NCBI GenBank assembly: GCA_022180565.1
Contig: BQML01000009.1
Location: 1-64,000 of the forward strand
Reading direction: 5' to 3'
Origin: Bacteroidia bacterium
GTDB taxonomy: Bacteria > Bacteroidota > Ignavibacteria > UBA10030
Length of the DNA stretch: 64,000 nt
The notes below the pieces were generated by a model, which saw only the letters and a program-made list of their open reading frames with translations, was not told where the DNA came from and made no database searches. The translations under genes were made by a program, and so were the position numbers. This document shows, one piece after another, positions 8,491 through 16,262 of this stretch. How positions within the stretch are numbered: the stretch's first letter is position 1; every line of letters begins with the position of its first letter.

Positions 8491-9642
8491 ATGAAACCAT
8501 CGAGCCTTTTTTTCGGCCTGATCATTTTGGCTTTTCCCGCCCAAGCGTTGAAGGGCCAAGTGAGTTCTTTCCCCTACTCACAGGACTTTACTGCAGACCC
8601 CCTTGGAACTGACTGGACTGTGAGCAACAGCGGAGTTGGGGCAAATAACTGGTCATATTCAGCCTCAGATGGCAATACGGGCGGATGCCTTAAGCTCACC
8701 GGCTATATTACCGCGGGGGGAGATGAGAACTACCTCCACTTAGCATTAAATACCTCGAGCGCAACCTTCACTGGTGGTGAGACCTTCACCTACGAGATCT
8801 TTCGTGAAACAGGGGCGCTGGGGGATGCGACGATCGTAGTGCAGCAGAACGCTTCAGGGTCCTTTGTCGATATCCCAGGCTCTTCCTATTCAATAAACAG
8901 TCTCACCGCAACAACCTGGACGACAAAGACCGTGTCTCTGCCACCCGCAATGGAAAACAAGACCAACGTGACACTTCGACTCAAAATCTCAGGGACCCTT
9001 AGTCTGGCCTTCGATAATCTTCGCTTGGATAACGCATCACTCTCAGGTGGTGTTCTCCCCATCCAGATCACATCATTCTCCGCATCCGCAGGTCGGCTTG
9101 ATGTTTTCCTTAAATGGAGTACGGCGACGGAGTTGAAGAACTATGGATTTGAAATCGAGAGACGTCACACTTCGACTTCGCCCAGTCTGCCTCCAACCGG
9201 TTGGTCGAGGATTGGATTTGTCCAAGGAGCAGGGACGAGCAATGCGCCGAGGCAGTATACATTCACCGACCACAATGTTCCTCCCGGTCGTTATGCGTAC
9301 CGCATCAAACAGATCGACCACGACGGAACGATTCACTACTTCGGTGATGCGGAACTTGAGATTGGTCTGGGGCCAAAGAAATTCACGCTTTCCGAAGGTT
9401 ATCCCAATCCTTTCAACCCCCTCACCACTATTGAGTTCACACTCCCCGACGATGGGCGAGCCGTGCTAAGTATTTACAACGCACTCGGTCAGCGGGTGGC
9501 AGTTCTCTTCGATGGCGAGGCGCTTGCCGGTCGAATCGTTCAGGCACAGTTCGACGCAAGCCGGTTCCCGTCGGGCATCTATTTTAGTCGCCTCGAGTAT
9601 GGGGGGAAGGCGCTCACTCGGAAGATTGTGCTCTTGAAATAA
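8491..9642 (+). CDS. Secreted T9SS cargo protein (cassette gene)
   Basis: This encodes 383 residues from ATG 8491, chosen because AGGAAAGGAG precedes it and a signal peptide follows (LFFGLIILAFPAQALKGQ). Residues ~25-195 form a jelly-roll-like domain rich in beta strands. A short fibronectin-like stretch at ~200-300 (LKWSTATELKNYGFEIER, then YRIKQIDHDG) is common just before the tag in this group. The last ~85 residues are a type A T9SS sorting domain (SEGYPNPFNPLTTIEF through GIYFSRLEYG to KIVLLK). It is predicted to be exported and attached or released by T9SS. It follows an attC site directly, so it is cassette cargo. Ligand unknown. Confidence 0.85.
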   Translation: MKPSSLFFGLIILAFPAQALKGQVSSFPYSQDFTADPLGTDWTVSNSGVGANNWSYSASDGNTGGCLKLTGYITAGGDENYLHLALNTSSATFTGGETFTYEIFRETGALGDATIVVQQNASGSFVDIPGSSYSINSLTATTWTTKTVSLPPAMENKTNVTLRLKISGTLSLAFDNLRLDNASLSGGVLPIQITSFSASAGRLDVFLKWSTATELKNYGFEIERRHTSTSPSLPPTGWSRIGFVQGAGTSNAPRQYTFTDHNVPPGRYAYRIKQIDHDGTIHYFGDAELEIGLGPKKFTLSEGYPNPFNPLTTIEFTLPDDGRAVLSIYNALGQRVAVLFDGEALAGRIVQAQFDASRFPSGIYFSRLEYGGKALTRKIVLLK

Positions 9643-9709
9643 CTGAACGGGCAACGGCACATAAGAGAGGTCACAACAACCCTCGTTCTTTATTAAGTAA
9701 CCCTACGCA

Positions 9710-9910
9710 TTTGTCCAAGGTTGTCGAACGGAATTCCAATTCGCTTTCCGAACGACTTCATGTTTCAACCTACCGATGGAGACTTCGAGCGCTCGAGATC
9801 ACCAATTGTGACTTCAGGGTGGGTGCTCCTCGGCGGATGAGTCCATAATGCTTTCATGAAACCACAGGATCCGCCAAAACCAGAAATCGGCGTTCACCTG
9901 GACCTGAGGC
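9710..9910 (+). pseudogene. Decayed second copy of the ORF6N cassette gene
   Basis: Reading about 9750-9910 gives RFPNDFMFQPTDGDFERSRS, then PIVTSGW, a stop, then NAFMKPQDPPKPEIG. This parallels [23 protein letters not shown] and [13 protein letters not shown] of the intact protein at 3439-3957. The DNA from 9710 aligns back to the codons before RFPED. About 190 bases between YAF and MKP are deleted, and the start region is lost. The attC half-site after it also matches the one after the intact gene. Confidence 0.75.
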
Positions 9911-9990
9911 TGCAGCTAAGACACCGCACTACAACGTTCGCCTTCTGGAGAAGCCGATGTTAGGGGGCGACCGCTCAACCCCGCTTAACG
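9909..9990 (+). other. Partial attC-like site (left half)
   Basis: GGCTGCAGCTAAGACACCGC (from 9909) corresponds to GGCTGCAGCTAACACGCCGC at the left end of the site at 3968-4135. Similarity continues through ACGTTCGCCTTCTG and CTCAACCCCGCTTA. No right arm or crossover core follows before the chrA remnant, so it appears to be an inactive half-site. Confidence 0.6.
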
Positions 9991-10006
9991 AGTCAAGGAA
10001 TCGATC

Positions 10007-10480
10007 GTGAAGGAGCTTTCTCTCTTGTTCCTGAAACTCGGCACCATCGCTTTCGGCGGTCCGGCAGCACATATTGCAATGATAGAAGACGAAGTCGTTA
10101 AGCGACGAGCTTGGATTTCCCATGAACACTTCCTCGACCTTCTCGGTGCAACCCATCTCATTCCGGGCCCTAACTCTACCGAGATGGCAATTCACATCGA
10201 TTATCTGCGGGGCAGCGTAAAAGGCCTCTTGCTTGCGGCTTGTGTTTCATCCTGCCTGCCCTCATTATCACCCTGGTTCTTGCTCATCTCTATGTTGCCT
10301 ACGGTTCAACTCCAGAGATGCGACCGTTCGTTGCAGGCATTCAACCTGTCGTTATCTCCATCATTCTTGCCGCTGTACTCCGCTTGAGTAAACCCATTGT
10401 GAAACATCAATTCGGGATAGCTGTCGGGGTGTTGGTTGTCGTTTTGAACCTGGTCGGCGTTACTTCCTTGATGGAGTATT
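10007..10480 (+). pseudogene. chrA: Frameshifted, truncated chromate transporter gene
   Basis: From GTG 10007 the frame reads the ChrA N-terminus: LFLKLGTIAFGGPAAHIAMI, then HEHFLDLLGATHLIPGPNST and EMAIHIDYLRGSVKGLLLAA. At about 10237 the reading frame shifts and continues as CFILPALIITLVLAHLYVAY, then PFVAGIQPVVISIIL. Similarity stops near 10470, after roughly 155 residues of a protein normally about 390 long. ChrA exports chromate (or sulfate in short forms). With a frameshift and only about one half present, this is a remnant. Confidence 0.8.
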
Positions 10481-10957
10481 GTCGATACGGAGGACAACAT
10501 CAACAGGTTGCCTTTTATCGACGAGACGGTCACAGAAGGCTTGGTGACGCTGGAAAAAATGAGAGTCATGAAGTATCGACACAGCAAATTTGGGTGATAA
10601 CGCATGTTCTATGCAATCGCCGCCAATACACTGAGTCCCCATGAGGAGGAGGATTTGGTCATTGCCATAGCCCGTTTTTCTTCAGCTTTTGCCATAGTAC
10701 CGCAGTTTTTTATGATTCCCCGGCCTGTCACCTTTCCGCCGAATCCTCGCCGGGCCGACGCAGGGGCAGAGGTTCTTTGATCCTCGAGGAAAGTCCCATC
10801 AACTTGACAATCGGGCACCCGGCGAGTACATTGTTGGATGCCGAGGCCGCGTTGTTTGCCCGTTTTCCCGCCGCACCGAACACTTCTACGTCCGTTCAAT
10901 TCTTCCACCGTGGACACCCATTCATTTCGTCAATTTCATTATTTCAGGAGAGGCATC
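10481..10957. other. Gene-less boundary between cassette array and chromosome
   Basis: No complete gene is seen. The frame 10484-10597 reads DNINRLPFIDETVTEGLVTL and ends at a TGA; it looks protein-like but has no start and no family I recognise. Other short frames (10777-11064 plus, 10609-10917 minus) lack support. The last 15 bases supply the ribosome site CAGGAGAGG for the gene at 10958. Confidence 0.4.
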
Positions 10958-13900
10958 ATGCGGATTGCGCGCGCGTTGTTGATGCAGATGATTCTTGTGG
11001 CCGCCGCCCTGGCCCAAACGAATGTCGGCGGGACGATCTCCAAAGATTCCACCTGGAGCCTTGACAGAAGCCCCTATATCGTCACCAGCAACGTGAACCT
11101 GAACAGCGGCTTCACATTGACCGTCGATTCCGGCGTCGTTGTACGGTTTCAGCCGGGGACGATTCTCTCTGTGAACGGCACGGCAACGCTCAATGCTCGC
11201 CATGCCACTTTTACGTCGTCACGAGACACGGCGGGCGGAAGTCCGGCCAAGGGAGACTGGAATTACATTCAGATCGGCAACTCGGGAGCGCTTGCCACGG
11301 CAACATTCGACACCTGCTTTATCAAGTACGGGGGCACGTCTTCCTTCCCGTCCAACAACCCTTCGATCTATGTCTACAGCGGGACAGCAACGATTCGGAA
11401 TACGGATATTTCACTTTCAAGAAACCATGGAGTCATGGTCAATACGGCGGCCACGGCGGTCATCGCGAACTCGAACATCTCTCAGTGCGACTGGCCTGCC
11501 TCGTACTGGGGACAAGGTGAAATCAGGTTTGAGGGAGCAAACAACCTTGTCGGGAACACGCACGATGCAATCCGCATTTTCTTCTCCAGCTCAACCGGAC
11601 TGTTTGCTCTCGACACAATCAATATCCCGTATGTGTTTTCATCGAGTTTTACCGTGAATACCGGCAGTACCCTCACTATCCCCACAGGGAGCATTATTAA
11701 ATTCTTCGACTACAGCGGTCTGACGGTCAACGGCGCACTGATTGCCAAAGCCGCTCCGGGCGAGGCAATCTACTTCTCCTCGTACAGGGACGACAATGCG
11801 GGGGGGCTGTTGAGAGATACCAACGCCGACGGCACTCTCACTGCACCCTCTGCGAGCATTTGGGCAGGGATTACGTTCAACGACGCAAGTCTCGACAGCG
11901 TCAGTATCATGAGGAGGTGCAACATCACGTGGGCCGGCTATTCCCAGCAGGGGGGCGTATCCCTGTACAATGCCAGCCCGACCATCGACAGTTGTACGTT
12001 CGCGCAAAATTACTACGGCGTCCTGATGAAGGGTACGTCGAGTCCGGTGTTTTCGAATAACGACATTGGGACCAGCACCATTGTTCCGATAGCCCTTTCC
12101 TTTTCGGCGAATCCTACGTTTGTGAACAATCAATTCTCCGCCTCGGACAATAAGTACGATGCGATCGGGATTCTTTCCGAGACTGTTACGGCAAACTCAT
12201 ATTTGCCCATTCGGTCTGTGACGTCGATTTCCAACGTCACATACCTCATGCTTGGCGCGGTGACGATTCCTCCGTCCTACACACTCACGATTCAGCCCGG
12301 AGTCGTCCTGAAGGCCGCGAATGCGTATGACCGGCTGATCATTCAGGGAAAGATTGTCGCACAGGGCACGCCGGACAGCACGATTGTCTTTACGTCGGTG
12401 CACGACGACCAGTATGGGAATCCGTTCGACACGAACAAGAACGGTAGTATCACCAATCCGAATCGAAGCGACTGGGGGGGCATTACGCTCGAATCGACGA
12501 ACGACACGACATCGATCATCAAATACTGCGTTCTGAGGTACGGCAACACGCCCAGCATTTACTACGGTCAATGGCCCAATGGCGCTTACACGCAGGGGCT
12601 CATCACACTTGTGAACACGAGTGCCACGATCGAAAACGATACCCTGACGGACAATGTGCACGGCATCTATGCATTTCTCGTTTCGAACCCGAAGGTGAAC
12701 AACTGTGTCTTTATCAATTCGCTGTCGACTCCCGTGGCTCTGTCCGTTTCGGCGAACCCCACGTTTTCCGGGAACACGATGCAGAATCCGGGGCTTCGCG
12801 CGCTCGGTCTGATCGGGCACACCGTCACCGCGAACGGGACGGTCTATCGTCGCGATTTCGCAGGGTATTCCAATATCACCTACGTGGTTCTGAGCGATGT
12901 CACAATCAATTCCGGGACTCATGTTGTGATCGATCCCGGGGTCGTCATCAAGATGGCTCAGTCCCAGGGTATCTATGTGAACGGATCGCTTTATGCCAAA
13001 GGGACGGTAGCCGAAGGGCGCATTTCCTTTACGTCGTTCAGAGACGACAATGTCGGTAACCCGCTCGACACGAATGGCGACGGCCTCGGCACATCGCCAA
13101 ACCGCGGGGACTGGACGACGATTCGGTTTCAGGATTCAAGCATTGATTCACTCTGCGTTCTTGACAGCACGGCGATTCGGTACGGAGGAGGATCAAATCT
13201 CGGTCTTGTCACCTTTACCAACGCGAACAGCACGGTGAAGAATTCCATCCTCGCGGAATCAAACTACTACGGAGTGCGCTGTGAAGGGAATTCTGCACCC
13301 GTGATCAGCGGCGTCTCGTTCGAGAGCAACCGGCTCGATCCGATTGCGATGTCACTGCTGTCCAATCCCTCGTTTACGAACATCACGTTCAGCGCGAACG
13401 GCTCCAGCGGAATTCGAATCCTTGAAGGAACCCTCTCCTCCAATGCGACGCTGAATAAGAGAGATGTCGCGGGGATCACCAACATCGCCTACATCGTGGA
13501 GAACCTCACGATCGCACCGAGCGCCGTTCTCACCATCGCTCCGGGGGTTGTCATCAAATTCGGCGCCTATTATCACGGAATCAACGTCGAGGGCGGCCTC
13601 GTGGCGCAGGGGACGGCATCGCAGAAGATCATTTTCACGGCGTTTGCCGACGACTCCAACGGCGGCGATACAAACAACGACGGAAGCACATCGTCCCCCG
13701 CCAAAGGAACCTGGAACAGTATTGACTTCCAAAACAGCAGTAATGATACGCTCAATTCGATGAAACACTGCGTCATCCGGTATGGGGGCGGTTACAATTT
13801 CAATTACGAGTATGGGATGGTGCGAGTCTACAATGCTCGGGTTGCAATCGATTCCTGTGTCTTCACCCTCGGATCGACGTCGGGTGTCGGTATCTTCGGC

Positions 13901-16222
13901 AGCGCCGATCCCGTCATCACGAATTGCGAGATCACGGCCGTCAACCTCACGCCGATTACGATGAGCATGTTTTCCAACCCCACGTTCGGCAACAATACGG
14001 TTCTCAACGTCGCCTTCACGGCTCTGGGGATCAAGCCGGAAAACTATTCTCAGAGCGCAACGATCCCGGTCCGTAATTTCGGAGGATTCAACGGCATCAC
14101 ATATCTGCTCTATGGCACATTGACCGTCAATTCCGGGACTGTCATCACAATTCCGGCGGGAGTTGTCTTTAAGGATTTCGGGTTTTCCGTCAACGGTACC
14201 CTGAAGGTTCTCGGGACGAGCGGAAATCCCGTGGTTTTTACGGACAAGCGGGATGACGGATATGGAAATCCTCAGGACACGAACGGCGACGGTTTTGCAA
14301 CGTTGCCTTCGGTTGGCGCCCAATACCGCATTTTCTACAACGACCAGAGTGTCGACACGGCGAACACTCTTCAGTACGGAGTTTTCCGGTACGCGGATTA
14401 CGGAGTAGATCTCCAGCAGGCGGCTCCGTCGTTCTCGAATTGCCAATTCTTCGGAAACAACTGGGGCATTCGGCTGAACGGCGTCTCGGGTCCGACGATT
14501 ACGGACTGTACCTTCGACAACCTGAACAACGCTCCGTTATTGATGTCCCTCGCGTCAAGTTTCGTTTCCGGAGGCACGAATGTGATCAGCGGGAAGACAT
14601 ATCGCGCCATCGGAATTGTCAACGAAACCCTTGCCGGGGATGCGACGATGACCAAACGGAATTTCGCCGGGGTGAACAACATTCCCTACCTTGTGAGCGG
14701 CCTCACGGTCGGGACAAGTTCGACCTTGTCGATCCAACCGGGTGTCATTGTGAAATTCCGGCAATATGCCACGATGACCGTCCAGCGGGGCTTGCTGGCC
14801 ATTGGGGGCAGTCATCCGGACAGCACTATTGTCTTCACCTCGGAGCTGGATGATTTCTATGGGGGAGACACCAATGCCGATTCCACAGCCACGGCTCCTT
14901 CTCCCGGGTATTGGGCGGGGATCAGGTTCGATGATCTGTCGTACGACCCCGACTGCAGGATCGAACACGCGGTGGTGCGCTACGGCGGATATTTCAACGA
15001 CGGGGCGTTGAAGATGATCAGCGCAAGTCCGACGCTGAAATATGTTTCAATCCGCGACAACTCGAAAGGAATTGTTGCAACGGCATCCTCCAACCCTGTC
15101 ATCAACTATTGTGACATCTACAAGAATTCGGGGTTCGGGATTGAAAATGTGAATAAGACCTTCACTCTCGATGCACGATGGAATTGGTGGGGGAACAATT
15201 CGGGTCCGACGCATGCAGGGAACCCGGGGGGCACGGGAACGACGGTTACAGACTCGGTGAATTACAGTCCGTTCCTTGGCAGCGGTGCGGACAGGCCTCT
15301 TGCCGGCGATGTGAGCCTGAACGGATCCATTCAGGCCTACGATGCCTCGCTGATATTGAAATACCTTGCCGATGGAGTGACAAACCCGCTGAATTCGCTG
15401 CAGCAATCCGTCGGCGACGTGAGCGCAAACGGCTCGTTGACATCGATGGATGCATCGTACATCCTCCAATTTGTTGTCGGAAAGATCAGCATCTTTCCCA
15501 TCGAATTCAATCGCAGTGTCCAGGGAAGCGAATCTGCATTCCAGACCGCGGCCGGTTCGCTGGAACTTTCCGGCGGCGCGGTCACCCGCGGACAGCAGGT
15601 AACGTTGACGCTGTCTGCAACAGGGCTCACGAATATCTACGCCGCGGATCTCGAGCTCGGCTATGATCCGGAATTCCTGCGCCCGGTGTCGGTGGAAACG
15701 GACGGCCTTGCGAGGGGATCGATGATGGAGTACGGAAGCGGAAGTGGAACGCTGGGGATCTTTTTCGCGGCGTCTGAGCCGTTGAAAGGCGATGGCGGGC
15801 TTCTCACGTTGACTTTCGAGGCTCTGCGCGACATTCAGGGGATCCATGACGTACCCATTGTTTTCAAGAAAGCGCTGTTGAATGAAACGAACGCAGTGGC
15901 GCAGTCGACCGGTGCAATCGTTTCCGTGAAGGGTACACCGCTTGACTATCAGCTTCATCAGAACTATCCCAACCCCTTCAATCCGTCGACAGTAATTTCC
16001 TATGCGGTGCCGAGGGACGGTGAGCGGGTCAGGATTGAAATCTATAGCATCCACGGACAGCGCGTACAGGTGCTCGTGGACACCGAACAGCCCGCGGGAG
16101 AATACACGGTAACCTGGGACGGGCGGTCGGTCGACGGCACACGCCTGAGTACGGGCATTTATTTCTATCGCATGAGTGTCGGATCGTTCGTCAGTGTCAA
16201 GAAAATGATCATGGTGAAGTAA
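10958..16222 (+). CDS. Giant secreted beta-helix protein with dockerin, cohesin-like and T9SS domains
   Basis: This encodes 1754 residues from ATG 10958, chosen for CAGGAG upstream and a signal peptide at residues 1-20 (LLMQMILVAAALAQ). Residues ~30-1420 form seven tandem right-handed beta-helix units of about 200 residues. Residues 1450-1510 are a dockerin-like pair (GDVSLNGSIQAYDASLILKY and GDVSANGSLTSMDASYILQF), with Ser and Asn at two usual calcium-ligand positions. Residues ~1520-1660 are cohesin-like (VTLTLSATGLTNIYAADLEL). The last ~85 residues are a T9SS sorting domain (NYPNPFNPSTVISYAV). It is predicted to be on the cell surface. The next gene encodes three cohesin-like domains, a possible binding partner. 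Confidence 0.9.
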   Translation: MRIARALLMQMILVAAALAQTNVGGTISKDSTWSLDRSPYIVTSNVNLNSGFTLTVDSGVVVRFQPGTILSVNGTATLNARHATFTSSRDTAGGSPAKGDWNYIQIGNSGALATATFDTCFIKYGGTSSFPSNNPSIYVYSGTATIRNTDISLSRNHGVMVNTAATAVIANSNISQCDWPASYWGQGEIRFEGANNLVGNTHDAIRIFFSSSTGLFALDTINIPYVFSSSFTVNTGSTLTIPTGSIIKFFDYSGLTVNGALIAKAAPGEAIYFSSYRDDNAGGLLRDTNADGTLTAPSASIWAGITFNDASLDSVSIMRRCNITWAGYSQQGGVSLYNASPTIDSCTFAQNYYGVLMKGTSSPVFSNNDIGTSTIVPIALSFSANPTFVNNQFSASDNKYDAIGILSETVTANSYLPIRSVTSISNVTYLMLGAVTIPPSYTLTIQPGVVLKAANAYDRLIIQGKIVAQGTPDSTIVFTSVHDDQYGNPFDTNKNGSITNPNRSDWGGITLESTNDTTSIIKYCVLRYGNTPSIYYGQWPNGAYTQGLITLVNTSATIENDTLTDNVHGIYAFLVSNPKVNNCVFINSLSTPVALSVSANPTFSGNTMQNPGLRALGLIGHTVTANGTVYRRDFAGYSNITYVVLSDVTINSGTHVVIDPGVVIKMAQSQGIYVNGSLYAKGTVAEGRISFTSFRDDNVGNPLDTNGDGLGTSPNRGDWTTIRFQDSSIDSLCVLDSTAIRYGGGSNLGLVTFTNANSTVKNSILAESNYYGVRCEGNSAPVISGVSFESNRLDPIAMSLLSNPSFTNITFSANGSSGIRILEGTLSSNATLNKRDVAGITNIAYIVENLTIAPSAVLTIAPGVVIKFGAYYHGINVEGGLVAQGTASQKIIFTAFADDSNGGDTNNDGSTSSPAKGTWNSIDFQNSSNDTLNSMKHCVIRYGGGYNFNYEYGMVRVYNARVAIDSCVFTLGSTSGVGIFGSADPVITNCEITAVNLTPITMSMFSNPTFGNNTVLNVAFTALGIKPENYSQSATIPVRNFGGFNGITYLLYGTLTVNSGTVITIPAGVVFKDFGFSVNGTLKVLGTSGNPVVFTDKRDDGYGNPQDTNGDGFATLPSVGAQYRIFYNDQSVDTANTLQYGVFRYADYGVDLQQAAPSFSNCQFFGNNWGIRLNGVSGPTITDCTFDNLNNAPLLMSLASSFVSGGTNVISGKTYRAIGIVNETLAGDATMTKRNFAGVNNIPYLVSGLTVGTSSTLSIQPGVIVKFRQYATMTVQRGLLAIGGSHPDSTIVFTSELDDFYGGDTNADSTATAPSPGYWAGIRFDDLSYDPDCRIEHAVVRYGGYFNDGALKMISASPTLKYVSIRDNSKGIVATASSNPVINYCDIYKNSGFGIENVNKTFTLDARWNWWGNNSGPTHAGNPGGTGTTVTDSVNYSPFLGSGADRPLAGDVSLNGSIQAYDASLILKYLADGVTNPLNSLQQSVGDVSANGSLTSMDASYILQFVVGKISIFPIEFNRSVQGSESAFQTAAGSLELSGGAVTRGQQVTLTLSATGLTNIYAADLELGYDPEFLRPVSVETDGLARGSMMEYGSGSGTLGIFFAASEPLKGDGGLLTLTFEALRDIQGIHDVPIVFKKALLNETNAVAQSTGAIVSVKGTPLDYQLHQNYPNPFNPSTVISYAVPRDGERVRIEIYSIHGQRVQVLVDTEQPAGEYTVTWDGRSVDGTRLSTGIYFYRMSVGSFVSVKKMIMVK
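11050..15210 (+). repeat. Seven ~600-bp coding repeats (beta-helix units)
   Basis: Each unit begins with a block such as FAGYSNITYVVLSDVTINSG and PGVVIK, followed by VNGxLxAxGT, an insertion like DDNVGNPLDTNGDG, then parallel-helix rungs ending SNPSFTN. Unit starts are near 11056, 11603, 12203, 12842, 13451, 14063 and 14648, a spacing of 550-640 bases. Six units carry the DTNxDG-type loop, a possible calcium site; the first lacks it. Units 4 and 5 look most alike; the repeats are diverged at DNA level. Confidence 0.85.
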
Positions 16223-16262
16223 TGATTCACGGTTCATTTGTCGACACGCAAAGGACTTCACC

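Noticed and set aside
1-10480. Transposon or phage origin for the left region
   Set aside because: No transposase, phage structural gene, terminal inverted repeat pair or target duplication was seen; the repeated elements fit attC sites better.
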